A stretch of DNA of 64,000 bases from the NCBI GenBank assembly GCA_020636255.1, contig JACJYE010000012.1, positions 186,001 through 250,000 on the forward strand, read 5' to 3'. The notes beneath the pieces were generated by a model. That model was not told the DNA's origin, ran no database searches, and saw only the letters and a list, made by a program, of their open reading frames with translations. This stretch comes from Lewinellaceae bacterium (GTDB lineage Bacteria; Bacteroidota; Bacteroidia; Chitinophagales; Saprospiraceae). Each line of letters starts with the position of its first letter. Within the stretch, counting starts at the first letter, position 1. This document shows, one piece after another, positions 16,519-24,669 of this stretch. The translations under genes and the position numbers were made by a program.

Positions 16519-16685
16519 TAAGAGCTTGTTTGGAGGCCGGATTTGATAGCGAAAAGTGTCAATTTTTTGGTGAGGCGAGGCGTTTTTCGAAGGGCGTACC
16601 CGGAGGTACGGCCAAGAAAAAGAACGAAGCATCACCGAAAAAGTGGCCTTTTTAGCTCAAAGGCTGGCCTCCAAACAAGCTCTTA
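16519..16685. repeat. 167-bp MITE-like element with perfect 20-bp terminal inverted repeats
   Basis: Left end TAAGAGCTTGTTTGGAGGCC (16519-16538) is repeated in perfect inverse orientation at 16666-16685. The interior is also self-complementary: TTTTTTGGTGA near 16566 pairs with TCACCGAAAAA near 16632, and GCGTTTTTCGAAGGGCGTACC pairs imperfectly with GGTACGGCCAAGAAAAAG. The whole unit would therefore fold into one long hairpin. It encodes nothing. Its right end supplies the last codons and stop of the frame at 16657-17019. Confidence 0.8.
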
Positions 16686-17019
16686 GTTCAACGACTTCTG
16701 TTAGTTCTCCATTATTAAGATCAAGGATGCCAATTCTGGAATGTGTGGTTGATAGCGGGCTTTCCAATGATAAAGCAATACGATTTGCGCGCCCGGCTAT
16801 TGCGTGACAGTCTAACGCAAAACTATCCAGTACTTCACCCTCAATGGATACCAGATAGGCCACCTCTTTGAAGCGCGCCCGGTAGAAGAAGGCCTCGCCG
16901 TCCAGGCACCAGTCGAACAGGTCGTGCGCTATCTGATTGGATACTACTTTCAAGCTATCCCCATTTTCTTTGAGCCTATACACAGCAATGCATCTCTTGT
17001 ACTTAATATTAGTAGCCAC
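16657..17019 (-). pseudogene. Hypothetical protein, probably truncated by the hairpin element
   Basis: A 120-codon frame with a GTG start (17017-17019) encodes a protein-like sequence with beta-propeller flavour (GEAFFYRARFKEVAYLVSIEGEV, SRIGILDLNNGELTEVVEL). The last ten codons, reading through ELRACLEASL to the stop, come from the terminal repeat of the adjacent 167-bp element, so the original C-terminus seems to have been lost. The upstream stop is only 15 nt before the GTG, so the N-terminus may be truncated too. No family was recognised. Whether it is expressed is unclear. Confidence 0.4.
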
Positions 17020-17062
17020 CCTTTTGAGCTGTACTTAGGTTGTAAATTAAGGTGCAAACAGG

Positions 17063-17254
17063 AGGTTTGCAAACCTTTTTTGCTAAGTACATTGTCATTG
17101 GCCGCGGGCCGCTAGTGTCGCGGTTCAGGAATCTATAGAAAGGCCGCTCGTGAGGGACTTTAGTCCCGCGAAAAGATCATATCCAGGGTTTGATCAAACC
17201 CCGGCCTCAGGTGCGGCACCAGAGGCCCGCATTCCAGCCAATCCGGAGATTGGC
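17063..17254. repeat. Cluster of four short perfect palindromes downstream of the PhoD-like gene
   Basis: AGGTTTGCAAACCT followed by T5 (17063-17081), GGGAC-TTTA-GTCCC (17154-17167), GGGTTTGATCAAACCC (17186-17201) and GCCAATC-CGGA-GATTGGC (17237-17254) follow one another in a gene-free stretch. The last is nearest the phosphatase stop and probably acts as its terminator. The first has a T tail in the plus direction. Confidence 0.5.
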
Positions 17255-17262
17255 GGTACGCC

Positions 17263-18582
17263 CTACTCCTCCGAAACGATCTCCCGCACCCACTGCTCCT
17301 GTCCGTCCGCATCCAGGATGCGAATGGTGAGCTTGCGCTCCAGCCGGGGGCCGGAGAACTCCAGCAGGCCGAAATTGTGCCTGGCCAGGTAAGTGCCTTC
17401 CACCAACAGGGTGTTGTTCTCTTTGGCGGCGTAGATGCCGGCCGTCAGGCTGGAAACCGTCAGGTCGTATACCGCGTTGCCTTTGGCGTTGACGTACTTG
17501 CTCATGGTGGTGTGGTGGCGGTCGCCGGTGAGGAAGATGACGTTTTTGATGCCCTCCTCTTCGATGCGCTGCAGCAGGTAGGCCTGTTCTTCCTTAAAGT
17601 GGTCGGCGTAGTTCTCTTCGCCGGGGGCGGTGTTGAGCACCTGCCCGCCGATGCAGGCCATCTTAAAGGGAGCGTAACTGCCCGACAGGGCATCGATCAG
17701 CCATTCCAGCTGTTCTTTGCCCAGCATTGTGGCCTCTCCGGTGAGGCGCGTATTCGGGCTGCGGAAGTAGCGGTCGTCGAGCAGGAAAAACTCGATGTCG
17801 TTGTACTGGAAAAAGGTGGTGATGCCGCCCATGCCCGGAAGGCCATAGCTGGGGTTGCCCCAGAAAAGGCGGAAAGCTTCCAGCGTTTGATCTTTGTGGA
17901 TATAGCTGCGGTTGGAGTTGTTGGGGCCGTAATCGTGGTCGTCCCAGATGGCGTAGTGGTGGGTGGACGCCAGCAGGGGCTGCATCTCCGGCAGGCTGCG
18001 CGTATGGGTGTACCGGTGGAGGATGCCGGTGCGGGAAAACCAGTCGGCCTCGCGCAGGTAGACGTTGTCGCCCAGCCAGATCATAGCGTTGGGGTGTTGC
18101 TCGTAGATGCTTTGGAATATCTGGTAATCGCTGCCGTAAGGCGTGCCCGGGCGGTCATATTCTGTTTCGTTAATATAAGCGCAGCTGCCGATAGCCACCT
18201 TGAAAGCCGGCGGGCCGGTGCGCCACTGCCAGAGGGGCTGGGTTTCGAAGGCGGCGGGGTACGGCAGGCTCACCGGCTTTCCGTCGATCAGCAGTTCGTA
18301 CCGGTATTTCGTACCAGGTTCCACCTGATCGGCCAGTAGTTTCGCCGTAAAAGCGTCGCTTTTTTCCGTCTGCTTTTCAGCCGTGAACATGCGGCGGCCC
18401 GGTTCGGCCTCCGGCCAGTAGGCAAACTGAACGGTAGCCGGGGCCTTCGTTTGCACCCACAGCAATACTTCCCGCATTTCGTTATACCCCAGCATCGGGC
18501 CCGACTGAAGGAGGGCGGATTGCGCAGCTACGGCATTCCCCAATAGCAGCACAAAGGCAAACAGGACGGTAGATCGGATCAT
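17263..18582 (-). CDS. PhoD-like phosphatase/phosphodiesterase, secreted
   Basis: The 439-residue protein has a signal peptide (ending VAAQS) and then the alkaline phosphatase D plan. This is an N-terminal fibronectin-like domain (GPMLGYNEMREVLLWVQT), followed by the metallophosphatase core with GDNVYLREADW, the IWDDHDYGPNNSN motif and the late GDRHHT metal ligand set. PhoD enzymes hydrolyse phosphate mono- and diesters in the periplasm or outside the cell and use Ca2+/Fe3+. The start is set by the signal peptide. It is divergent from the lipoprotein gene at 18755 with about 170 bp between them. No Pho-box was recognised. Confidence 0.9.
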   Translation of the reverse strand: MIRSTVLFAFVLLLGNAVAAQSALLQSGPMLGYNEMREVLLWVQTKAPATVQFAYWPEAEPGRRMFTAEKQTEKSDAFTAKLLADQVEPGTKYRYELLIDGKPVSLPYPAAFETQPLWQWRTGPPAFKVAIGSCAYINETEYDRPGTPYGSDYQIFQSIYEQHPNAMIWLGDNVYLREADWFSRTGILHRYTHTRSLPEMQPLLASTHHYAIWDDHDYGPNNSNRSYIHKDQTLEAFRLFWGNPSYGLPGMGGITTFFQYNDIEFFLLDDRYFRSPNTRLTGEATMLGKEQLEWLIDALSGSYAPFKMACIGGQVLNTAPGEENYADHFKEEQAYLLQRIEEEGIKNVIFLTGDRHHTTMSKYVNAKGNAVYDLTVSSLTAGIYAAKENNTLLVEGTYLARHNFGLLEFSGPRLERKLTIRILDADGQEQWVREIVSEE

Positions 18583-18754
18583 TTTTGCTGTAAAACTAAG
18601 AAACCTTCAAAAAAAATGCTCCTCAAAAGCAGGTAGGGCATTATCTGGCGCTTTATTGTTATTTTGTGGCAAGGCGGCGCCCTGCGTAACGAGCAGCAGG
18701 CTTACTGTATAAATACACAACACCATTTCATATATCAAACAAAAGATCGGAACA

Positions 18755-19663
18755 ATGAAAACATGGCTTTTTTTCTTCAGCATCGTGCTTTCCCTGCTCA
18801 TCAGTAGCTGTAATACGACAGAAGAGATCTGGATCAACAAGGACGGCTCCCTGCGCAGGGAGTGGAAAATGGACATGAGCGCGCTCATGCCTTTTATCAA
18901 AATGGCGAACGAATCGAAAGACAGCATGAGCACCGACAGCCTGGAGATGCTCGCCGACGAGCCTGTCGAAGAAGGCGCCGAAGAAGCCGAGGACGAATTC
19001 GATAAGCTGTTCTCCAAAATGCTGGAGCGGGACAATGTCGATACGCTTATCGCTTTCCGGGATATCATAAAGGAAGCTATGGCGAAAGAAGGCCTGACGG
19101 AAGATCAGATGTGGCAGGCACTGGCCGAATCAGACGAAATGGGCGCCTCTGAAGAGGAAAAGGAAGACATGAAAGCCCTGATCAAAACACTTACGAACAC
19201 CCAGCTGCGCATCAATATGAGCGAATCAAAGGGCGTCTATTTCTTCAGCCTGATCCAGGAGTTTGCAGATATAGACGAGCTGAACGCCGGGCAGGATGTG
19301 ATGAGCGCCCTGTCGGCGCTGCGCCCGGGCAAAGGCTCCGACGAGGACCCTACACAGGATGCCATGATGAAAATGATGACCGGCAGCAACCCCACCTACA
19401 GCCTGGAGAAAAAGAAGTTCCGCCTCTCCCGCCCTGCTGCCGACCTGAGCCAGCTATCGGACGAAGCCCAGGAATCCATGCAGATGATGCAGATGTTCAT
19501 GGGCGCCATGGAATACGAGTACGTCATCCATTTTCCGAAACGCGTAAAAAAGGTCAGCCATAAGGATGCCGAGATCATCGACGGGAATACGGTTCGCATA
19601 AAAGCGCCTATGCCCCAGATCGGAGAAAAGAGCGAGGCCTTCGACCTTACGGTGAAGTTCTAA
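18755..19663 (+). CDS. Hypothetical lipoprotein
   Basis: The 302-residue protein starts with MKTWLFFFSIVLSLLISSC, a lipoprotein signal with lipobox ISSC, so it is exported and lipid-anchored. The mature part is acidic and rich in Met, Glu and Asp (e.g. ADEPVEEGAEEAEDEFDKLF). It begins with TTEEIWINKDGSLRREWKMDMSALMP, a pattern seen in uncharacterised Bacteroidota lipoproteins, and ends with beta-rich sequence (IIDGNTVRIKAPMPQIG). No known domain was recognised. It is convergent with the endonuclease gene, 23 bp apart. Confidence 0.75.
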   Translation: MKTWLFFFSIVLSLLISSCNTTEEIWINKDGSLRREWKMDMSALMPFIKMANESKDSMSTDSLEMLADEPVEEGAEEAEDEFDKLFSKMLERDNVDTLIAFRDIIKEAMAKEGLTEDQMWQALAESDEMGASEEEKEDMKALIKTLTNTQLRINMSESKGVYFFSLIQEFADIDELNAGQDVMSALSALRPGKGSDEDPTQDAMMKMMTGSNPTYSLEKKKFRLSRPAADLSQLSDEAQESMQMMQMFMGAMEYEYVIHFPKRVKKVSHKDAEIIDGNTVRIKAPMPQIGEKSEAFDLTVKF

Positions 19664-19686
19664 ACGGTAACTGGGCTACGTCGCGC

Positions 19687-20775
19687 TTACTCCGTAACGA
19701 TTATCTTCACCGTCCCCACGCTAATGCCTTTTTCCGACGACAATTGCAGCCGGCAAAGCAGGAAGGGCCGGCGGGCTGGCATCGCCTGTATGGGGAGGCT
19801 GTGCACGCCGGCGGGCTGGTACCCCATTACCCTTTGCTCCAGCCTGCGGCCCGAGGCCTCGAACAGCTGGAACTGCACCTGCCCGGCTTCCGGCAGGTAG
19901 TAGTACAATAGCGCTTCGCCGGAAGCGGGGTTAGGCACGGCCTGCAACTCGAGGGCCCTGCCGGCAGCTGGCTCGTGAACAGCTACCGGTACGCAGGGGT
20001 CGATAATGCCCTCACAATAGCAGCGGCTGGCCAGCGTACAATCGAGCACGAAGGGGTTGGGCTTGCCATCCTGATAGGAGGCGATGGCCCAGGTGCGGGC
20101 CCACTCCCGCTCGTCGACGGGGTCGAGGGCATGCCACTGGCATAGGGTTTCGCGCTGCTGCCAGAAGAAGTTAGGGTCGGCGGCATCAGATTCGGCGCGG
20201 TATATGGTGTAAAAATAGAACATGGCGCGCGCCACATTGCCCTTGTGATCTTCCCGTGGCTCAAAACCGGTATTGATGAACTCGCTGTACTGATCGATAT
20301 TGCTGCCGGGGATGCCGCTCATGTGCTGCGCCTGGTAATACCAGGTTTGGGTTTGCGCATCCGGTATTTCTACAAAAGGCAGGTTGGCGCGGGCGGCGTT
20401 GACGTCCTCCCGGGTAGGAAAGAGGTGGTGCATGTCGGCCATGGCCGGCTCCTGGTCGGCTCCGAAGGCGCGAGGGTAGGTATGCTCCGTATTGATACCT
20501 TTGGCGAAGGCAACCTGCGTGGGGTCCTGCGTGGGGTCGAGGTAAATGGTGTAACCGCTATACACGCAGGTGAGGCTATCGTTGTGCGCATCGACCCTGG
20601 AGAACAGGGTATCGCGCGAATTGGAAAAGGGCAATACCACCGCCGGCGAGTAATTATCCTGCAGCGCCTGGATCAGCATATCACCTTCCAGATCGGAAAA
20701 GACCGGTTGGTGCTGGGCGGCCAGGAAAAGCGGCGCATAAAAAAACAGCGCCGCCATCACGGCAAGCCGCATCAT
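19687..20775 (-). CDS. Secreted endonuclease I family protein with T9SS sorting domain
   Basis: After a signal peptide (MMRLAVMAALFFYAPLFLAAQ) the protein has the endonuclease I fold (pfam04231; EndA/Bsn-like): NTEHTYPRAFG with the catalytic His, then DMHHLFPTREDVNAARANLPF, then NVARAMFYFYTIY. The C-terminal approximately 80 residues (AVPNPASGEALLYYYLPEAG) form a type A T9SS sorting domain, so the nuclease is probably exported through the T9SS and attached or released. It would degrade extracellular DNA or RNA. ATG 20775 is chosen for the signal peptide; in-frame ATGs at 20853 and 20898 would add a cationic leader. The array of 42-bp repeats lies upstream. Confidence 0.88.
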   Translation of the reverse strand: MMRLAVMAALFFYAPLFLAAQHQPVFSDLEGDMLIQALQDNYSPAVVLPFSNSRDTLFSRVDAHNDSLTCVYSGYTIYLDPTQDPTQVAFAKGINTEHTYPRAFGADQEPAMADMHHLFPTREDVNAARANLPFVEIPDAQTQTWYYQAQHMSGIPGSNIDQYSEFINTGFEPREDHKGNVARAMFYFYTIYRAESDAADPNFFWQQRETLCQWHALDPVDEREWARTWAIASYQDGKPNPFVLDCTLASRCYCEGIIDPCVPVAVHEPAAGRALELQAVPNPASGEALLYYYLPEAGQVQFQLFEASGRRLEQRVMGYQPAGVHSLPIQAMPARRPFLLCRLQLSSEKGISVGTVKIIVTE

Positions 20776-20990
20776 GAAGGTTTCCAGGTAAAAAGGCCTG
20801 GCTGGAGACATCCGGCCTCGCCGGTTCTTTAGAAAGTTGCTTACGCTATTCATGGGCTGTTTTTTTGGCCGTTCTCTTCCCCGAACGGCGCCGGCCAAAG
20901 TTACGCATAATTATGGCTGATCACCTTATCGCCTGGCAAGCTTTCATCTTCCGGCCTGGACTGCGGGCCTCCGGCCCGCTTTATTCTCGT

Positions 20991-21290
20991 GTTCTCCCAG
21001 GAGACGGGCCAGAGGCCCGTTTTCCGGTCAGTGTTCTCCCACGAGACGGGCCAGAGGCCCATTTTCCGGTCAGTGTTCTCCCACGAGACGGGCCAGAGGC
21101 CCATTTTCCGGTCAGTGTTCTCCCACGAGAGACGGGTACCAGAAGTACCATTTTTCCGGTCAGTGTTCTCCCACGAGACGGGCCAGAGGCCTGTTTTCCG
21201 GTCAGTGTTCTCCCACGAGACGGGCCAGAGGCCCGTTTTCCGGTCAGTGTTCTCCCAGGAGACGGGCCAGAGGCCCGTTTTCCGGTCAGG
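20991..21290. repeat. Seven-unit tandem array of a 42-bp hairpin repeat
   Basis: Units begin with GTTCTCCCA(C/G)GAGACGGG at 20991, 21033, 21075, 21117, 21165, 21207 and 21249. Six are 42 bp; the fourth is 48 bp and diverged, with GTACCAGAAGTAC replacing the usual core. Each normal unit contains GGGCCAGAGGCCC, a perfect 5-bp hairpin. All six frames stay open, which produces spurious ORFs. The last unit supplies the stop codon of the gene ending at 21286. Related single hairpins lie at 20963-20980, and a second array is at 27675-27950. Confidence 0.9.
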
Positions 21291-21990
21291 GCTGTGCACC
21301 CGAACGGGGGTCGGTGCAAAACTGATAGAAGTCATACACAACCAGCAGGCTTTCGCCCATGAAGTGCAGGCCTTCCTGCAGGCGTCGGCGGTGCAGGTCC
21401 AGCAGCCCCTCTTCTTTCCGGAGGAGTTTGTAGAGCGTCGTGCTCACTTTGGCAAAGCGCTCCACGTCGTTGGTGCGGGGAATGTCGGGGCTGCCCAGCA
21501 GTTCGAGCAGGCGGGTAAAGGCAGGGGCATCGTAGAGCGTGTACCTGTCCGGATAGCGAAAGGCGAGGTAGAGGAAAACCATGTGGTAATCGTCATCGTG
21601 GTAGTGGCTGTTCTCGATGGAGCGCGGGTGCTGCTCCCGGTATTCCTGCAACAGCATATCGCAGTAATAGACGAAGCGGCTGGCGCGGCTTTCCAGGTTC
21701 TTTTCCTCGTTGAACAGGCCGGAGAACATGTGGTGGGCAAAGTCCGGCTGCAGGCGGGCCAGCTCCAGCATCATCTGCTTAGGCTCGTAGGCCTCGCGTT
21801 TCCACAGGCGCCTGGTGTGGGAGTTCTGCAGGGCGTTGTCGTACATCGCCGGCCAGTCTTCGGCGTCCATATCCCATTTTTCCTGAAAGCAACGCTGCGA
21901 CTCCCAGATGTACAGGCGCTCGCGGGCATCGGCCCGCTGCAGGTACTTCCGGTATTCCGCGAAATAGTGCTGTAGGCGTTTGAGTTGCAT
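21286..21990 (-). CDS. Hypothetical alpha-helical protein
   Basis: The 234-residue protein was not recognised. It is cytoplasmic by composition, mostly helical and rich in aromatic and charged residues (e.g. LQHYFAEYRKYLQRADARERLYIWESQRCFQEKW). It has a HYHDDDYHMVFLYLAFRYPDRY segment with clustered His and Asp. The stop codon TGA is formed by the first bases of the last 42-bp repeat unit, so the array may have replaced the natural C-terminus. It follows the anti-sigma-like membrane gene by 21 bp on the same strand and may be in its operon. The start is the only ATG in good position. Confidence 0.65.
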   Translation of the reverse strand: MQLKRLQHYFAEYRKYLQRADARERLYIWESQRCFQEKWDMDAEDWPAMYDNALQNSHTRRLWKREAYEPKQMMLELARLQPDFAHHMFSGLFNEEKNLESRASRFVYYCDMLLQEYREQHPRSIENSHYHDDDYHMVFLYLAFRYPDRYTLYDAPAFTRLLELLGSPDIPRTNDVERFAKVSTTLYKLLRKEEGLLDLHRRRLQEGLHFMGESLLVVYDFYQFCTDPRSGAQP

Positions 21991-22011
21991 AAAAACAGTT
22001 GGAGGGCGGCT

Positions 22012-23340
22012 TTACAGCTGGTGCCGCAGGCCGATGAACAGGCCCGTGGTCAGGTAGTGCTGGCTGACGGCAAACTGCTCCTGGGTAACGGATTTGGGGA
22101 AGGCCTTGATGTGCGGTTCCAGTATCAGCTGCACCCTGGGTTTCAGACGGTAGGCCAGGCCCAGGCTGCCATACCACCCCAGCCCCACTGCCTGTTTGAA
22201 GGCCGGGTAAGCATCGGGATCGCCGGAATCAAAGCTGACGGGGCGCATATCCTGAGGAGAGAGGAAGTCGCCTTTCTGGCGGAACAGCAGGTTTAGGTAA
22301 GCGCCGCCGTTGAGGGATATATCGAGTTTGCCTTTGTTGATCTCGTAGCCGACGAGGAAGGGAATGTCGAGCATGCGATACTGATTGTGGGTGATCTTGT
22401 GGCGCGCGCCCACTTCGATGACCGTATCGGTGCCAATGACGGTGCCATCCTGGTCGTAGCGGTTGATGTACTTGATGATCTCTTCGCTACCGCTATAGTA
22501 GGTAAACTTCTCGTTGATCTGGGAATAGTTGACGCCGGTGCGCACGGCCAGGCCCTTATCCGAAACCATCGACAGGCGCAGAGCTCCGCTGAAGGCGTAC
22601 ATATTGGACTCCGTTTCGCGGCGCGACTGTACATATTCTTCGTATTCCGGGTTGCGGGGGCTCATCTGCCGGATGGACAGGTCGGGAGAGGCCAGGGCAT
22701 CGAAGTAGAAGCTCCAGTAGCCATTGCCGAACTCGGCGCATTTAGGTTCGGGTGAAAAGATCCCCTTCAGGATGCCGGGCTGTTTTGATGAGTGCTGCTC
22801 CATCAAGGTAGCCACAGCGGGGGCAGGCGCCTCGCGAATCGGGCGTACTGCGGGCAGTGTGGCAGCATAGAGCTGTGTTGTTTTCTCCTCCTGCTGAGTC
22901 GCCGTTACTGCAGAAGGCATATTGGCCGCCAGGGCCAAAGCAGGGGTTGCAGTTGCCGGAGGAAGTGATACAAAGGCCGGGCGGGCAGGTACGGAAGGAG
23001 GGAGGGTATTTGTATGGCCTTCACCGATAAGAGCAGGGGATTGTTCCGAAGGGGTGCCGGCAGGAGCCGTAGATGCGACGGGCGCAATAGCGGTAGACAA
23101 GGGGATGGGGAAGCTCTGGATCGCCTGAGCGCTTTCCGGCCAGGCCAGCCAGTTCAGGCCGGCCATGAGGAGCGCTGCTCCAAGGACGAGCATCGGCGAC
23201 TGTTTCCGCGCCCTGTTCAGGGCCCGGTGCCTCCAATTTCGTTTTTGTACTATTTGTTCCCACAGATGATCGGAAGGTTCCATCTCAAAGTCCCTCAACT
23301 TCTTCCGGAACGCTTCATCCATGGAGTGGTGTTTGTTCAT
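22012..23340 (-). CDS. Membrane protein co-encoded with an ECF sigma factor; C-terminal outer-membrane barrel-like domain
   Basis: The 442-residue protein starts with a cytoplasmic segment (MDEAFRKKLRDFEMEPSDHLWEQIVQ) of the kind found in Bacteroidota sigma-factor partner proteins. One membrane helix follows (about residues 50-66, LVLGAALLMAGLNWLAW), then a Pro/Ala-rich linker and a C-terminal beta-rich domain resembling outer membrane barrel proteins (LDISLNGGAYLNLLFRQKG, GSLGLAYRLKPRVQLILEPHI). Its ATG overlaps the stop of the sigma gene by 4 bp. The placement suggests it senses envelope state and controls the sigma factor, but no known anti-sigma domain was recognised. Confidence 0.75.
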   Translation of the reverse strand: MNKHHSMDEAFRKKLRDFEMEPSDHLWEQIVQKRNWRHRALNRARKQSPMLVLGAALLMAGLNWLAWPESAQAIQSFPIPLSTAIAPVASTAPAGTPSEQSPALIGEGHTNTLPPSVPARPAFVSLPPATATPALALAANMPSAVTATQQEEKTTQLYAATLPAVRPIREAPAPAVATLMEQHSSKQPGILKGIFSPEPKCAEFGNGYWSFYFDALASPDLSIRQMSPRNPEYEEYVQSRRETESNMYAFSGALRLSMVSDKGLAVRTGVNYSQINEKFTYYSGSEEIIKYINRYDQDGTVIGTDTVIEVGARHKITHNQYRMLDIPFLVGYEINKGKLDISLNGGAYLNLLFRQKGDFLSPQDMRPVSFDSGDPDAYPAFKQAVGLGWYGSLGLAYRLKPRVQLILEPHIKAFPKSVTQEQFAVSQHYLTTGLFIGLRHQL

Positions 23341-23873
23341 ACCGCGATCTTTTGCATGTCGGTGATCATTACCTGCAACATCTTCCTGGCCTTGACCAGT
23401 TGGGAACGGGAGGTGCTTTCCTGGATGCCCAGCATATCGGCTATTTCCTTATGGTTGTACCCCTCTATGGCGTAGAGGTTAAAAACGATGCGGTAACCAT
23501 CCGGCAGCCGGGCAATGAGGCGCAGCAGCTCTTCTTCCTGAAGGTGTGCGTAAATATCCGGTTCCAAGGGTAATTCGGGTTGGCTTTCCAGCCCGATCTG
23601 CTCGTGTCTAAAGCTTTTCTTGCTGTAGTTCTTGAGGGCAGTGTTTATGACGATCCGCCGGATCCATCCTTCGAAGGACCCTTTGAATTCAAATTTGTCA
23701 AGGTGGTCGAAAACTTTAATAAAGGCGTCCTGCAGGATGTCTTCCGCTTCCATTTCGTGACGCGTATAACGCAGGCATACCCCCAGCATTTTGCCAGCGT
23801 AGCGCCCGAACAATTCCTGCTGGCATTGTCGGTCCTCCCGGATACAGCCTTTAATCAGTTCTCTTTCCGTCAC
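23337..23873 (-). CDS. ECF-type RNA polymerase sigma factor
   Basis: The 178-residue protein has only sigma regions 2 and 4: YAGKMLGVCLRYTRHEMEAEDILQDAFIKVF (region 2, with the DILQDAFIKVF core) and LPDGYRIVFNLYAIEGYNHKEIADMLG plus a recognition helix (region 4). This is the extracytoplasmic-function layout of Bacteroidota, which directs RNA polymerase to envelope-stress or uptake genes. The start is a GTG at 23871-23873, as no in-frame ATG lies between it and the upstream stop. It is translationally coupled (ATGA overlap) to the downstream membrane gene. A leader hairpin lies 16 nt upstream. Confidence 0.93.
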   Translation of the reverse strand: MTERELIKGCIREDRQCQQELFGRYAGKMLGVCLRYTRHEMEAEDILQDAFIKVFDHLDKFEFKGSFEGWIRRIVINTALKNYSKKSFRHEQIGLESQPELPLEPDIYAHLQEEELLRLIARLPDGYRIVFNLYAIEGYNHKEIADMLGIQESTSRSQLVKARKMLQVMITDMQKIAV

Positions 23874-24205
23874 AGGAATGCGATTGATCCGTTCGGCTCA
23901 CACCACCTTTTCCTCCTCAATGTGTAAGCCGGGACGAACGTTAATAGCCAGGCGCGTAAGGGCATTTCCGTTCAGCCTCTATCATTCTGACCCGATAACA
24001 GGAGAATACGCTGCCTGATAAAATACAACCGGTTATTATCCCCCGACAAGATAGGGATTATTACGGAATTTGTCCGCAAGTACGCCCATTTCAGGAAAAT
24101 AGTCAAGCCGGGCGGGTTCTGGGCGCCAGCTTTTTGAAATTTGTAAAAATCTCCCCATCTTTTCCCAAAATCCGAATATTCACAGGCCTTCAATCCCAAC
24201 ACCCT
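23874..24205. other. Divergent intergenic region between the sigma factor and the thioesterase
   Basis: The main structure is a hairpin at 23890-23940: in minus-strand RNA, CGUUCG/CGAACG and GGCUUACAC/GUGUGAGCC pair around a 21-nt loop with a 4-nt bulge and one G-U pair. It begins 16 nt before the sigma factor start and could control its translation. The rest looks unstructured. The plus-strand side carries A/T-rich sequence (TTTTTGAAATTTGTAAAAATC near 24132) that may hold the thioesterase promoter. No gene was seen. Confidence 0.45.
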
Positions 24206-24628
24206 ATGCCGCCCGAAGAAAAAGCCCGCCTCATCGTAAGCCTGATGTACGACAACGACCCCTTCAGCCAATGGCTGGGTATCGAACGGCTGGACGTGGG
24301 GCCTGGCCATTGTGTGCTGCGCATGCAGGTGCGGAAGGACATGCTCAATGGCTTTCGCATTGCCCACGGCGGCATCACCTATAGCCTGGCCGACAGCGCG
24401 CTCGCCTTCGCCTCCAACTCCAGGGGCAAACAGGCCGTAAGCGTAGAGACTTCCATTTCTCATACCCTCCCCCTGCGCGAAGGCGACACCCTCACCGCCA
24501 CGGCCACCGAAGACCACCTGAGCCAGCGCATCGGCCTGTACCGGGTGGACATCACCAACCAGGACGGCCAGCTGGTGGCCCTCTTCAAAGGCGTCGTTTA
24601 CCGGAAAAGCACGGAATGGGAGGTGTGA
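24206..24628 (+). CDS. PaaI-type hotdog-fold thioesterase
   Basis: The 140-residue protein matches PaaI thioesterases, which hydrolyse aromatic or aliphatic acyl-CoA esters in the cytosol. It shows the hotdog core NGFRIAHGGITYSLADSALAFASNS, including the HGG motif and downstream Asp of the active site, and the second half SVETSISHTLPLREGDTLTATA. The ATG at 24206 gives a start typical for the family; a longer frame beginning 72 bp upstream has no family support. No other phenylacetate (paa) genes lie nearby, so the substrate is open. Confidence 0.87.
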   Translation: MPPEEKARLIVSLMYDNDPFSQWLGIERLDVGPGHCVLRMQVRKDMLNGFRIAHGGITYSLADSALAFASNSRGKQAVSVETSISHTLPLREGDTLTATATEDHLSQRIGLYRVDITNQDGQLVALFKGVVYRKSTEWEV

Positions 24629-24669
24629 GGGCCTTCGGCCTGCTGCTTACTGCCCACTGACGCACTGCA

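Noticed and set aside
20991..21290. CRISPR array
   Set aside because: The units are contiguous 42-bp repeats without unique spacers and no cas genes are nearby.
20865..21975. Long repeat-coding ORFs (e.g. repeated FSHETGQRPVFRSV units) over the 42-bp array
   Set aside because: All frames are open because unit length is a multiple of three and stop-free; there is no signal, start context or family support, and the frame runs antisense through a better gene.
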